In this document: piece after piece, positions 45,604 to 57,500 of the stretch
How the letters are laid out: every line of letters starts with the position of its first letter
Numbering within the stretch: the stretch's first letter is position 1
Assembly (NCBI GenBank): GCA_027488905.1
Contig: JAIYAT010000020.1
Span: 182,490-246,489, forward strand
Direction: 5' to 3'
Source of the DNA: Bacteroidota bacterium
GTDB taxonomy: Bacteria; Bacteroidota; Bacteroidia; UKL13-3
Length of the DNA: 64,000 nt
Made by a program: the position numbers and the translations under genes
Notes under the pieces: generated by a model
Told to the model about the DNA's origin: nothing
Databases searched by the model: none
The model's input: the letters and a program-made list of their open reading frames with translations, nothing else

Positions 45604-46455
45604 TTACCGTAAAACTTCAACCGTACTTCTAACTTTCCTATAGCTTCCCACCACACCTAAGCCACCACCTTTTATATTAGAATACATTGGCAAGGGCTCA
45701 ACAAAGATATCTTCGCCTACATAACTCAAGCGGCGTTTGTGGTATTCGTAATAATTATAATCTGTATGCAGTAAATATACATCCAAGTAATTTTTTTGAT
45801 CCAAAGCACCATCATTAAATAAAACATTATACCTAAGCAGCATTTCTTTTCCATCGTTGCTAGGTTCAGACAAAACCTTATCATATTGAATAGAACTGTA
45901 AAGAGTGTCTGCGTCATTCCAAACATACTTTGATTCGATGAGCGTTCTATAATAATTTACTTCATTGGCTGGGTCTTGCCAACGGGCATACAAACCAAAT
46001 TTTATATTATTAAAATTGTCTCTTCCTTCTTGATTGATTTCAACCTTAGTAAAAGGAATAGCATTAGCCGGAACAGTTGTTTCGCCAAAAACTGCATACT
46101 GTCTGAAACTAACAAGCACCTTATATTTTTCCCCTGGAAGAATTTGCATTTGTGTTTGATTTGCCAAATAAGCATCAGTAAAAATATCAAAGGTTAAGTT
46201 AATTTTTTTGCCAGTATTATCTTCTAATTGAACCAAGGCATCTTTGATTACCTCAAACTGATTAGATTGTGGTTTATTATTAAAAATTGGGTTAGATAGC
46301 GTAACAGAAACTTTGATTTCATTTTCTTCTGGCGACAAGAAGGCAAAAACTACGGGCTTGGGTTCAGCGCTAGGTAAATCTACATTTGCGGGTTTCTCGC
46401 AGGCAGAAAAACCTAAAACTAGTAGTAAGAAATATATTATAAGTTTACTTTTCAT
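45604..46455 (-). CDS. DUF4249 domain-containing lipoprotein
   Basis: 283 residues. Lipoprotein signal (MKSKLIIYFLLLVLGFSAC, lipobox Cys 19), then a beta-sandwich N-terminal part (PVVFAFLSPEENEIKVSVTLSNPIF) and a C-terminal part ending YRKVRSTVEVLR. DUF4249 proteins are encoded directly behind TonB-dependent receptors in Bacteroidota, and the gene here begins 3 bp after such a receptor. By analogy with SusD-like partners it may sit on the outer-membrane surface and help ligand capture, but this is unproven. Confidence 0.88.
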   Translation of the reverse strand: MKSKLIIYFLLLVLGFSACEKPANVDLPSAEPKPVVFAFLSPEENEIKVSVTLSNPIFNNKPQSNQFEVIKDALVQLEDNTGKKINLTFDIFTDAYLANQTQMQILPGEKYKVLVSFRQYAVFGETTVPANAIPFTKVEINQEGRDNFNNIKFGLYARWQDPANEVNYYRTLIESKYVWNDADTLYSSIQYDKVLSEPSNDGKEMLLRYNVLFNDGALDQKNYLDVYLLHTDYNYYEYHKRRLSYVGEDIFVEPLPMYSNIKGGGLGVVGSYRKVRSTVEVLR

Positions 46456-46458
46456 AGT

Positions 46459-48804
46459 TTAAAATTTTATACTCCAAGAAAGGGAAGGAATAATTGGAAA
46501 TAAGGATACTTGAACAAGTTGTGGTACATTCTCCAGGTTATAGGATATGTCATAAAAAAATGGATTATATCTATTGTAAAGATTATAAACACTAAACTCC
46601 CAAGTTCTAATCCATAGCCTCTTCTTTTTCTGAATTTGCACACCCATGTCGAAACGGTGATAAGGCGCCATTCTAAAGGCGTTTCTATCGGTATATTCGC
46701 TTACGGTATTAAAACCAGGAAAGTTCACCTGACCAGGAAGATCAATAGGGGCATCATATTTTGCCACAGGTAAAGTAATTGCATTTCCGGTGCCATAAAC
46801 CCAAGTGGCAGAAAGCTTGAGACCGTTTCGCAAATCTGTTGGCTTTCTAAACTCATACATTCCTACTAAGGATATATCGTGTCTTCTATCATACCTAGCA
46901 AAAAACTCCTTTCTAAAGTTTAAGTCGGCAAAGCGCATTTTTGTCCATGATAAGGTATACCCAATCCAGCCGGTAAATTTTCCAGATTTTTTTTGAACCA
47001 ACAATTCAGCGCCATAGCTCCAACCTAAACCTGAAGTTATTTGGTCTTCCCAATAGCTATTGTTTTCATCAGGCGTATCTTCAAAGCCTATCTCTAAAAA
47101 ACTGGCGCCTTCCTTATAGGATATGATATTAGAAGATTCTTTATAATAGCCTTCTAAGCTTACAGAAAAACCTTTGTCCAAAAAATCTTTAGCTACACCA
47201 CCAGCTATTTGCCATGATTGTTGCGGTTTAACAAGTCTGGTAGTTGGCACCCATAAATCTGTTGGTAAACCTGTAGTGGTATTAGATAAAAGGTGAACAT
47301 ATTGGTTCATTAAGGAGTAAGCAGCCTTCAAAGCAAGGTCTGATCTTAAATTATAAGAAGCGCTAAATCTTGGTTCAAACCGAACAAAATTCTTTTGCTG
47401 AACATTAAAATGTGAAACACGCAAGCCTGGGTTGAGCCTAAGTTTATTTCCGACTTTAATATCATCCTCTGCATACAAGGCATTTTCCCAAGCCCAGAAT
47501 TTTGTGACTTTTTCTGAACCAAAATTATCGTCTTTAACAGTAATTGCAGATGGGGTAAAAAGGTGATTAATTGAATGAACCCCCATTTTTATGGTATGAT
47601 TGGTAGAAGGCCTATAGTCTAAGTCGAACTTTCCCGCATAATCCCTAATCCCTGAGCCATTTTTGTAAGAATAATTGTAAGAGTCACCAGATTCTTGGGT
47701 AGAAACATTGAAATTATAATTACTTGCTATAAAAGAAAAATTGCCAAATAACTTTGGCGCAAAAACATGGTTCCAGCGGAAAGTACCTGTTAGGTTTCCC
47801 CAAGAAATTGAACTCTTTGTAACATCTTGGAAATAATTTGAATTATAATAAAACTTATCTCTTCCAACGTATCCACTCACATAAATTTTATTCCGGGTGT
47901 CTATTTCATAATTAGCTTTCGCATTAAAATCATAGAAGTAGTAGCCAGTTTTATCTGTTTCATCTAAAAAAGGACTAATTAAAGCATCCACATAGGTTCT
48001 TCTTCCTGATACTAGAAAAGAGGATTTCCCTTTAACAATTGGACCTTCAAGTGTTAGACGAGAGGAGATAACTCCAATTCCGCCTTCTCCATGAAATTCT
48101 TCTTTATTGCCTTCCTTCATACTCATGTCAATCACTGAAGAAAGTCGACCGCCATACCTTGCTGGAAACCCACCTTTGGTGAGTTCTACACTTTTGAGCG
48201 CATCTCCATTGAACAAACTAAAAAAACCAAATAAATGAAAAGCATTGTAAACTGTGGCATCATCTAGGATGATAAGGTTTTGGTCGGGACCACCACCCCG
48301 CACATAAATCCCAGAATTTCCTTCGTTTCCTTTTTGCACACCAGGCAGCAATTGAATTACTTTCAACACATCTTTCTCGCCTAACAAAGCAGGAATATCT
48401 TTGATTTGCTGAATGGGAATTTCTATCACACTCATGCGAGTAACCTCTGCTAAGCCTGAGTTCTGTTTTTTAGAACTTATGACTACTTCCGATAACTCAG
48501 TACCAGCTTCTAGCCAAATGTTGTTTTCTACATTGGCAGTGAGTTTAATTTTAAAACCTTTGGGTTTATAGCCAATATAACTTACGAGTAATTCATACTC
48601 ACCTTCGGGAAGGGTTAAAGAATAGAAGCCATAGTTGTTGGTAATGGTACCCGTTTTAAGAGACGGGACGGCAATGGAGGCACCAATGAGCAATTCCTCG
48701 CTTCCTTTTTCTTTGATAAAGCCACTTATGGTATATTTGGTTTGACCCAAACTGAATAAGGGCAAGGCTGCAAACAGCAGGATTAATGGCCATTTGTGTT
48801 TCAT
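46459..48804 (-). CDS. TonB-dependent receptor with carboxypeptidase-regulatory-like N-terminus
   Basis: 781 residues. Signal peptide (MKHKWPLILLFAALPLFSLGQ), a CarboxypepD_reg-like Ig domain (25-105, TISGFIKEKGSEELLIGASIAVPSLKTGTITNNYGFYSL), a plug domain (about 125-230, VLKVIQLLPGVQKGNEGNSGIYVRGGGPDQNLIILDDATVY) and a beta-barrel ending LSWSIKF with a terminal phenylalanine. Imports an unidentified ligand across the outer membrane with ExbBD-TonB energy. It lies in a dcd - receptor - DUF4249 unit (gaps of 4 and 3 bp). Confidence 0.93.
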   Translation of the reverse strand: MKHKWPLILLFAALPLFSLGQTKYTISGFIKEKGSEELLIGASIAVPSLKTGTITNNYGFYSLTLPEGEYELLVSYIGYKPKGFKIKLTANVENNIWLEAGTELSEVVISSKKQNSGLAEVTRMSVIEIPIQQIKDIPALLGEKDVLKVIQLLPGVQKGNEGNSGIYVRGGGPDQNLIILDDATVYNAFHLFGFFSLFNGDALKSVELTKGGFPARYGGRLSSVIDMSMKEGNKEEFHGEGGIGVISSRLTLEGPIVKGKSSFLVSGRRTYVDALISPFLDETDKTGYYFYDFNAKANYEIDTRNKIYVSGYVGRDKFYYNSNYFQDVTKSSISWGNLTGTFRWNHVFAPKLFGNFSFIASNYNFNVSTQESGDSYNYSYKNGSGIRDYAGKFDLDYRPSTNHTIKMGVHSINHLFTPSAITVKDDNFGSEKVTKFWAWENALYAEDDIKVGNKLRLNPGLRVSHFNVQQKNFVRFEPRFSASYNLRSDLALKAAYSLMNQYVHLLSNTTTGLPTDLWVPTTRLVKPQQSWQIAGGVAKDFLDKGFSVSLEGYYKESSNIISYKEGASFLEIGFEDTPDENNSYWEDQITSGLGWSYGAELLVQKKSGKFTGWIGYTLSWTKMRFADLNFRKEFFARYDRRHDISLVGMYEFRKPTDLRNGLKLSATWVYGTGNAITLPVAKYDAPIDLPGQVNFPGFNTVSEYTDRNAFRMAPYHRFDMGVQIQKKKRLWIRTWEFSVYNLYNRYNPFFYDISYNLENVPQLVQVSLFPIIPSLSWSIKF

Positions 48805-48808
48805 CAGA

Positions 48809-49345
48809 TTAAAATTTGTTCTTCCACATCATACTTTCGACAGGCTTAACGGAGCGAGCATTGTATTTAGCGTTCTTTTTGCTGTTATACAAGGTATCTA
48901 TTTCGCCTTCTACAGCAAAATAAATAAGCTGACCGATAGGCATTCCAGCATAAATACGAACAGGCTGGGCACAAGAAATTTCTAAGGTCCAAGTATTGCA
49001 GAAACCCACATCGCCTTTGCCTGCTGTTGCATGAATATCAATACCTAAGCGGCCTGTGCTGCTTTTGCCTTCAAGAAAAGGAACATGTTTATGTGTTTCT
49101 GTATACTCGGCAGTAACGCCTAAATAAAGGGTATTTGGCTGCAGCACAAAACCATCTGAAGGAATTTCGAAGGTTTCAATTTTATTATGCTCGCGTGCAT
49201 CTAAAACTCGGCTGGTATAATTGGCGAGGTATCTTCCTAAGTGCACATCATAACTATTGGTGCCAAGATTCTCCCGAGTAAAAGGCTCTATCAAAATATT
49301 GCCTGCCTCAATTTCTTCTAAAATTCTCTTATCTGACAAAATCAT
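48809..49345 (-). CDS. dcd: dCTP deaminase
   Basis: 178 residues. Trimeric dUTPase-fold enzyme making dUTP from dCTP. Signature EGKSSTGRLGIDIHATAG (92-109), with catalytic E122 in CNTWTLEIS and the basic residues K94 and R99 in place. IGQLIYF is also conserved. The monofunctional versus bifunctional (dCTP to dUMP) type was not decided. It starts the minus-strand unit with the TonB receptor and DUF4249 lipoprotein. Functional linkage with these is unlikely. Confidence 0.95.
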   Translation of the reverse strand: MILSDKRILEEIEAGNILIEPFTRENLGTNSYDVHLGRYLANYTSRVLDAREHNKIETFEIPSDGFVLQPNTLYLGVTAEYTETHKHVPFLEGKSSTGRLGIDIHATAGKGDVGFCNTWTLEISCAQPVRIYAGMPIGQLIYFAVEGEIDTLYNSKKNAKYNARSVKPVESMMWKNKF

Positions 49346-49432
49346 GGGTTCTAAATTTTTAACAAATAAATCGTAAGGCGCTTACAAATACAACCAATAT
49401 ATATTATTTTGTCGCCACAATAAATTTTAGCA

Positions 49433-49978
49433 ATGACAACAGCAGATAATTTAGGCATTGGCAGCAGGGTTAAACATCCTGTTTATGGATTAGGCGTAAT
49501 TGTAAATCTTAAGAGTGCGCACTATCAAATTACATTTATAGAAGAAGGCAAAAAAGATGTTTCGAGGTTCGACCACCAGATGGAAATCATTGAAGCGGTT
49601 GATGCACCAGAAGATTTGGTGAGCAGTTGGGAAATGGAAAAAACCTTGATTGGCATTTTGAGACGTTGGACGGAGGTTCCAGAGCATGTGAGTTTGGGTG
49701 CAAAATGGACAGGAGGCAAATTAGTATTACAGCCTGGCGATGTTAACCTTTCGAACAAAGAAATGCCTATTGATACGTTTTTTCATAAGATAGTAATGCT
49801 CAGAGATAGGTTAAGGGTTTTGGAGCAACGCATCAATGCACATGAAAAACTAACAGACGAAGACAAAGTAAACATGCAACAGTACATCACAAGGATTTAT
49901 GGCTCACTTACTTCATTTAATGTATTGTTTAAGTTTCCGCACGATCAGTTTACGGGGGAAAAGGGAGGGAAAGATTGA
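49433..49978 (+). CDS. Conserved hypothetical protein with a CarD/Tudor-like N-terminal motif
   Basis: 181 residues, cytosolic. The N-terminus GIGSRVKHPVYGLGVIVNLKSAHYQITFIEEGKKDVSRFD (8-47) looks like the small SH3/Tudor-type fold found in CarD and in the C-terminus of UvrD/PcrA helicases, which contact RNA polymerase. The remainder is mostly helical (FHKIVMLRDRLRVLEQRINAHEKLTDEDKVNMQQYITRIYGSL). No established family was recognised. Monocistronic, followed by a strong bidirectional terminator. An RNA-polymerase-binding or nucleic-acid role is a guess from fold resemblance. Confidence 0.6.
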   Translation: MTTADNLGIGSRVKHPVYGLGVIVNLKSAHYQITFIEEGKKDVSRFDHQMEIIEAVDAPEDLVSSWEMEKTLIGILRRWTEVPEHVSLGAKWTGGKLVLQPGDVNLSNKEMPIDTFFHKIVMLRDRLRVLEQRINAHEKLTDEDKVNMQQYITRIYGSLTSFNVLFKFPHDQFTGEKGGKD

Positions 49979-50001
49979 GCAAATACTTATTAGCTATAAA
50001 C

Positions 50002-50031
50002 AAAAAAGTCCCGAATCTTCGGGACTTTTTT
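50002..50031. terminator. Bidirectional intrinsic terminator
   Basis: A perfect 14-bp inverted repeat AAAAAAGTCCCGAA / TTCGGGACTTTTTT around a 2-nt centre (50016-50017). It has A/T runs on both sides, so it can stop transcription from the plus gene ending at 49978 and the minus OmpA gene ending at 50049. Confidence 0.92.
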
Positions 50032-50048
50032 GTTATGGATTTTAGTTC

Positions 50049-51530
50049 TTATTGTAACCTCAGCTCCACTCTCCTATTATTGGCTTGTCCAATTTTGGTT
50101 GTGTTATCATCCAATGGATTGTTTTTGCCATTGGCTTCAATCTGAATTCTGTTTTTGTTGATGCCTCTGCTTAGTAAGTATTCAGCAACTGCATTTGCTC
50201 TTTGTTCTGCAAGTTGTTTGTTATATTCTACAGAACCTAAATCATCAGTATATCCAATTAATTTGATACCATACCCAGCATTATTTCTCAAAATAACAGC
50301 AACTGTGTTCAGGTGCTCATACGCTTCTGCATTCAATTGATAAGAGTTAAAGCCAAACCTAATGGCATACATCTCAACCATTATTTCGTTTTTCATGCGG
50401 TACTTTTCATCCTCATTCATTGGTTTTGAAATGCCAGAATTGCCATTAGCATTAACAGGTGAAACTGTTGCTGCTTCCTTTCTTTCGTTCACTTTCTCAA
50501 TAGCCACAACAGCTGCTTGTTCTTTCTTTTCTTCTTTTACCTGCACTTCAACAGGTGGGCAACCATTGTTTGAAAATAAACCTGCCACATTTGGGCACTT
50601 ATCAAATTTATCTACTATACCATCCTCGTCAGTGTCCTTAACTTCTGATCGATTCATGTATGTTGAAAGGGTTTTATTCACTGAATCATTGATGGTTTTA
50701 ACCGCATCATTTACCTGTGCATCAATTTTAGATTGAATTTGGTCTACCCGATTATCTTGCCAAGCTAAGGTTTGATCGATGTGTTTGTTTCTGCCAAAGG
50801 CAAACTTTAAACCAACAGAAGATTTGAGCATTTGGTCTCTTCCAGAACCATAATCATACCCATCCCAAGCATCTGTGTTTGAAACTACAAATTCGGACAT
50901 GGCAAATGCACTCCATTTATGGTTGAAATAATACCTGCAACCTAAACCAAACCCATATTGAATGGCAGTTCCATTTGTGGTATTAAAAACAACATCATCA
51001 GAGATAAATCTTCTTTCGGCATCATAACTTGCTCTTGCTAAACTAAGCCTAGCAAATGGAACAAATTTGTAGTCTTCTGTTCTAATGGCTCGCTTAAGAG
51101 ATATATTCGCTCCAAGGGTTAAGAAATCCACTTGCGACTCATAGTATTCCCTTTCATTTGCGCCAGTCATGCGGCCTTTTTCATAGCCTAAATCCATGCT
51201 AAATAATGGACTAAAAAAGTAATTGGCTTCTAATCCTCCTGCCAAATCAAATCTTGTTTTCGAACCATTCAACCCCTTTGGGTCATTGGCCAAAGCGCCT
51301 GTGGTTAACAAATCGAAGGAAGTAAACTTCAGGTCGTACAAATGAGTTACTTTAAGTCCCAATGAAAACCGGTTATACTTAGTGCGTTGTGATTGATTTC
51401 CCCCGATAGAGGCGGGCGCAGGACCTTGGTCCTGCGCCGCCAAAGGGACTAATCCTAACATGACTAAACTTAGTATGGTTAATGCCAATTGCATTTTTAG
51501 AGTGCTGTTTATTTTTCTTACTGCTTTCAT
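50049..51530 (-). CDS. OmpA-family outer-membrane protein with thrombospondin type-3-like repeat
   Basis: 493 residues. Signal peptide, an N-terminal membrane beta-barrel (about 50-260), one calcium-binding TSP3-type repeat (DTDEDGIVDKFDKCPN, about 303-318), a KEEKKEQ-rich linker, and a C-terminal OmpA peptidoglycan-binding domain (about 385-493, FGFNSYQLNAEAYEHLN ... IGYTDDLGSVEYNKQLAEQRANAVAEYL ... NNRRVELRLQ). It tethers the outer membrane to peptidoglycan. It lies 31 bp downstream of the giant adhesin on the same strand, so the two are probably co-transcribed, and OmpA may help to anchor or assemble the adhesin. Confidence 0.9.
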   Translation of the reverse strand: MKAVRKINSTLKMQLALTILSLVMLGLVPLAAQDQGPAPASIGGNQSQRTKYNRFSLGLKVTHLYDLKFTSFDLLTTGALANDPKGLNGSKTRFDLAGGLEANYFFSPLFSMDLGYEKGRMTGANEREYYESQVDFLTLGANISLKRAIRTEDYKFVPFARLSLARASYDAERRFISDDVVFNTTNGTAIQYGFGLGCRYYFNHKWSAFAMSEFVVSNTDAWDGYDYGSGRDQMLKSSVGLKFAFGRNKHIDQTLAWQDNRVDQIQSKIDAQVNDAVKTINDSVNKTLSTYMNRSEVKDTDEDGIVDKFDKCPNVAGLFSNNGCPPVEVQVKEEKKEQAAVVAIEKVNERKEAATVSPVNANGNSGISKPMNEDEKYRMKNEIMVEMYAIRFGFNSYQLNAEAYEHLNTVAVILRNNAGYGIKLIGYTDDLGSVEYNKQLAEQRANAVAEYLLSRGINKNRIQIEANGKNNPLDDNTTKIGQANNRRVELRLQ

Positions 51531-51561
51531 AATTTTATTTATTTAATATTTAACACTCCGA

Positions 51562-54500
51562 TTATTTTACAATCACAATTGGTTTAATTAAAACTCTTTC
51601 TCCATTACTAATCCTAACATAATAAGTACCTGCAGCAAAACTGTAAGAATCCATCTCCATTAAATCACTATGTGCTTCAAAGGTTTCTACTTCTTTACCT
51701 GTAATGTCCATAATGGTAACCGATGTTCCTTTACTAGTGATACCTTTTAGCTCTATGTAGAATTTAGCAGCAGTAGGGTTTGGATAGACATTAAATAAAT
51801 CTTTGTCTTTTAACACTGAGCTTCCGCCTAAGGCTACACCCAGAGCATATGGATCTGAACCATTGATACAACCACTCTTATTGCGAACTACCAAACCATA
51901 CACACCAGATTGACTTACATTGTATGTTCTGCTATTGGCATTAGCAATAGGTTGATTGTTTCTATACCATTGGTAGAAATCATAAGTCTGATCTGCACCT
52001 AACTGACTTGCAGATAACCTTACTATAACTGGTTTCTCTGGAACACGATTTACAACTACATTGAAAACACCAGTGCTCACACAACCCATGCTATCTAAGA
52101 ACATCGCAGTGATTAAGAAATTACCAGAGCCACTCAATGAAGGATCAAAAGTTTTCTTGTCTTTGGCAATTCCAGTTCCGCTAAAGGTTAGGTTAGCAAA
52201 ACCTTGACTGAAATCGATAGCAGAATTATCCGCACAAATTTCAACATCTGGGAAGGTATCTATTACAGTTTCTGGTATCACAACCACAGTGAAGCTATGT
52301 GTAATCTTGTTACCGCTAGGGTCAGCCAACTCAAAAGTATTAACTGTTGCACCTATTGGGAATACAGAACCAGATGCCAAACCTGCGATTTGGGTTACAG
52401 CAACATTAGAACAATTGTCTGAAGCTGTTGGATTATTGTAAACCACTCTATCATTACAGAATCCTACTATGATATCTTTTGGTTGGAATGCAATTGTTGG
52501 TCTGGTTGTATCTGCCACTGTAATATTCACTAAAGTGCTTGCTTCATTTCCAGAAACGTCTCTAATGGTATAAATAATCGGATTAACCCCAGTTTCTTGG
52601 CAATTGAAGAATGATTTGCTAATCAGTCTATTTACAATGCCTACATTATCGGTTGAACCATCATCTATTAGTGTTGCATTGATATTAGCATTTCCATTTG
52701 AACCTAAGTATACAGTAATGTTCTTGGCTTTAATAATTGGAACCATGCTATCTCTTACAATAATAGTAACATTTGAAGTCTTAAAGTTACCACTTGCATC
52801 TGTTGCTGTAAAGGTGATAATATTTGCACCAAGATTGCTGGCATCAAAGCTCGACTTACTAATGCTTCTATTGGCAATTGCACAATTATCAATTGAACCG
52901 GCATCCACCTCATTGGCAGTTAAACTTGCTGTGCCACTTGAGTTAAGATAGATGGTATAGTTGTTATTAACAAATACAGTTGGCTTTAAAGTATCCATAA
53001 CCGTAACCGTAAAGTTAGCTGTGCTTGCATTGTTGCTTCCATCTCTGGCAGTGAGTGAAACATTGTTTATACCAAGGTTTGTGCAATCGAAACTTGATTT
53101 ATTTAAGCTTAAACTTGGCACCCCACAATTATCAGTAGAGCCATTGTTTGCAAGGCTTTCTGTGATACTTGCTGCTCCATTGCTGTTAAGATAAACTGTT
53201 AAGTTTTTGGCTGCAACAATTGGTTTAATAGAATCAACTACTGTAATGTTTGCATTTACAATTCTAAAATTACCACTCACATCAGATACAGTTAAAGTTA
53301 TTTGGTTCAAACCTAAATCACTACAATTAAAGTTTGATTTGCTAATACTTAAACCTGTTACGCCAACATTGTCTGTTGAGCCATTATTCACTTGAGCTGC
53401 TGTAACCGTTGCATTACCATTTACATCTAAATAAATCGTTCTATTTTGAGCAATGGCAATTGGTCTGACAGTATCTAAGACATTAACTGTTAAACCTACA
53501 ATTCTAGCATTGCTGCTGTTATCTGTAATAGTAAAGTTAACTTGGTTCGAACCTAAATCAGCTCCAGTAAATGATGTTTTGCTTAAGGCAAAGTTACTGA
53601 TACCACAATTATCTGAACTTCCATTGTTAACCATTGCAGTTGTAAGTGTTGCCGTACCAGAAGTATTCAAGTATAGGTTAATCATATTATTGATACTTGC
53701 AACTGGCTTCATAGTATCTAATACCGTTATGATAGCACCAACATTTCTAATATTTCCGCTTGCATCAGCCACTGACATGCTAATATTGTTTGCACCCAAA
53801 TTGGTACAATCAAAACTCGATTTGCTTAAGGTTACAGATGCTACAGAACAATTATCTGTTGCACCGGCATTTACTTGAGCTGCGGTAATACTTGCATTAC
53901 CAATAGCATTTAAATAAACAGTCAAGTTATTTACGCTAGCCAGAGGTTTAATGGTATCAAGGATAGTTACGGTAGCATTTGCGGTTCTAAAGTTACCACT
54001 AACATCAGAAACAGTAAGTGTTACTGTATTGGTACCCAAATTTGCGCAAGTGAAACTAGATTGACTCAAGCTTAAGTTTGCAATTCCTACATTATCAGTA
54101 GAGCCGTTATTTACTTGCGAAGGCGTAATAGTTGCCACACCAGTTCCACTTAAATAGGCAGTAACATTCTGAGCAATTGCAATTGGTCTTACGCTGTCAA
54201 TTACATTAACCGTAATGGTTACACCTCTGCTATTACTACTAGCATCTGTAAGAGTAAACAATACCGCATTGGCTCCTAAATCCGAACCTGTGAAAGCAGT
54301 TTTACTTAGCGTTAAACCTGTGATTGCACAATTATCTGTTGAACCATTGTTAACCATACCAGTAGTTAAAGTGGCCGTTCCAGAAGCATTTAGATATAAG
54401 TTTACAATACTATTTACAATGGCAGTTGGCCTAATGGTATCTAATACTGTAACGTTTGAAATAGCTGTGCGAGCATTGCTACTTGCATCGGTTGCTGTAA

Positions 54501-57500
54501 TGTTTACTTGGTTTGAACCAATATTTGCACAGGTAAAATTACTATTGCTTAAGCTTATACTTGGCGTACCACAATTATCGGAAGTACTTCCTGTAACCTG
54601 TGCACTAGTGATAGTAGCAACTCCTAAAGTGTTTAGATAAACAGTTGCATTAGCTGCGGTTAATAACGGCTTAATAGTATCTAGAATTGTTACTACAGCA
54701 TTAGCAGACCTAAAGTTACCACTGATATCGGTAACGGTTAGGGTTACATTATTCTGTCCGATATCGGAACAATTAAATGCAGTTTGGCTCAACACTAAAC
54801 TTGCGATATTTACATTATCTGTTGAACCATTGTTTACCTGGGCAGCTGTAAGAGTTGCAGTTCCAGCACCATTGAGATAAGCTGTTACATTTTGCGCAAT
54901 TGCGATTGGTCTAACTGTATCTATAACTATAACACTAAAGTTAGCCGCTCTGCTATTGTTGCTTGCATCAAAGGCTGTAAAGGTTGCACTATTTGAACCT
55001 AAATCAGCACTTGTAAAGTTGGTTTTGCTTAGAGTAATATTTGCTATTGCGCAATTATCACTGCTTCCATTGTTTACCATTGCTGTGGTTAAAGTTGCAA
55101 TGCCACTTGCATTTAAATACAAGTTAACCACACCATTAATTTGAATCATTGGTTTAACAGTATCTAATACAGAAACTGTTGCATTGGCTGTTCTAAAGTT
55201 TCCATTAGCATCTGTTACCGTTAAAATCACTGGGTTTGAACCAATGTTTGCGCAAGTAAAGTTGGTTTGGTTCAAACTTAAACTTACTGTGCCACAATTA
55301 TCATTGCTATTGTTATTAACCATTGCTGCCGTAGCTGTTGCAACGCCATTGCTACCAATATAAGCAGTCACATTTTGTGCGATTGCAATTGGCCTCACTG
55401 TGTCTAATACTAAAACATTAAAGTTAGCAGTATGGCTATTGCCAGTTACATCAGCTACTGTTAAACCAATGGTATTATTTCCAAGGGTAGAACAATTGAA
55501 AATGCTATTCGACAACAACCGACTGTTGATACCGCAATTATCTGTACTTGCACTGTCTGCTTGTGTGGCAGTAATAGTAGCTAATCCTGTTGCACTTAAA
55601 TATACCACCATGTTTCTAGGACGCGCAACCGGCTTGGTTGTATCTGCAATGGTAACATTTATTACAACCGTTCTGCTGTTGCTATTAACATCATTCACAG
55701 TAAAGTTTACGCTGTTATTGCCTCTGTTAGCGCATGTAAAGGTGGTCTGACTTAAACTCAAACTACCTATACCACAATTATCAGTGCTACCATTGTTAAC
55801 CATGGCTGTAGTTAATGATGCTGTACCGCTTGCTCCGAGGAACAGCGTGATTGAATTATTAACATTTACAACTGGCTTTATGGTATCTAACACTGTAATG
55901 GTTGCATTTGCAGTTCTAAAATTACCATTTGCATCAGTAACAGTTAGTATAACTTGGTTTGAACCAATATTTGCGCAGGTAAAGCTGCTTAGGTTCAAAC
56001 CTAAATTTATAGTACTACAATTGTCGCTACTACCGTTGTTAACCATTGCAGGCGTAATACTAGCAGTGCCACTTGCGCTTAAGTAAGTAGTAAGATTTTG
56101 CGCTATGGCAATTGGCTTAACCGTGTCTCTTACATTCACATTAAAGTTAACTTGATGACTGTTTGAAGAGGCATCAGTGACAGTTAAAGTAAGGGTATTA
56201 TTTCCAATATTACTACAATTGAAACTAGTAGATGAAATACTTCTATTGGTAATTCCGCAATTATCTGTACTTGCACTATCAGCCATGGCAGCGGTTAAGC
56301 TTGCGGTACCACTTGCATTAAGATAAATTGTTAAGTTACGAGGGCGAGCAATTGGTTTAACCGAATCTACTACATTAACAGTAATGCTTGTGCTGCTGCT
56401 ATTGTTATTAGCATCTGTAACTGTAAACATTACATTGTTGGTACCAGATTGTGCGCAGGTGAAGGTAGTTTGACTTAACAACATACTTGCTATGCTGCAA
56501 TTATCGCTTGAACCATTATTTACCATTGCGGTAGTTAAGGTTGCAGTTCCACTTGCATTTAAGTACAAGTTAACGGCACTGTTTACAGCTAGCATTGGTT
56601 TAGTGGTATCAGAAACTGTAATAGTTGCATTTACTGTTCTAAAGTTACCGCTTGCATCTGTTCCGGTTAAGGTTACCGTATTAGCGCCTAAGTTGCTGCA
56701 ATCGAAACTAGTTTTTGACAATACCAAACTTGTGATGGCACAATTATCTGTTGAGCCATTGTTTACCATAGCTGCTGTAATACTTGCACTACCAGCTCCA
56801 CCTAAGTAGATGGTTCTGTTTTGTGCAACAACAACAGGTCTAATGGTATCTGCTACCGTTACAATTGCTGAAGCAGTTCTAAAGTTTCCGCTTCCATCGG
56901 TAACCGTTAATGTTACATTGTTAGTACCAAGGTTAGCACAACTAAAGTTAGTTTGGCTCAAGCTCAATATTAGAGTGCCAACATTATCTGTTGAACCATT
57001 ATTTACCTGAGATGCTGTTACAGTTACTGTTCCACTTGTATTTAAGAATGCAGTAATATTTTGTGCGATAGCTGTTGGCCTTACACTATCTATTACTACG
57101 ACAGTTACTGTGGTATTGCGGCTATTGCTGCTTGCATCTGTAGCTGTAAAGGTTACTATGTTGTTACCTAAATCAGCACCTGTGAAGGCGGTCTTACTTA
57201 ACAACAAATTAGTGATGCTGCAATTATCACTTGAACCATTATTTACCATTGCGGTAGTTAAGGTTGCAGTTCCACTTGCATTTAAGTACAAGTTAACGGT
57301 ACTGTTTACAGCTAGCATTGGTTTAGTAGTATCAGAAACCGTAATAATTGCATTTACTGTTCTAAAGTTACCGCTAGCATCTGTTCCGGTTAAGGTTACG
57401 GTATTTGCGCCAAGGTTATTACAATTAAAACTAGTTTTTGATAATACCAAACTTGTGATGGCACAATTATCTGTAGAACCATTGTTTACCATAGCCGCTG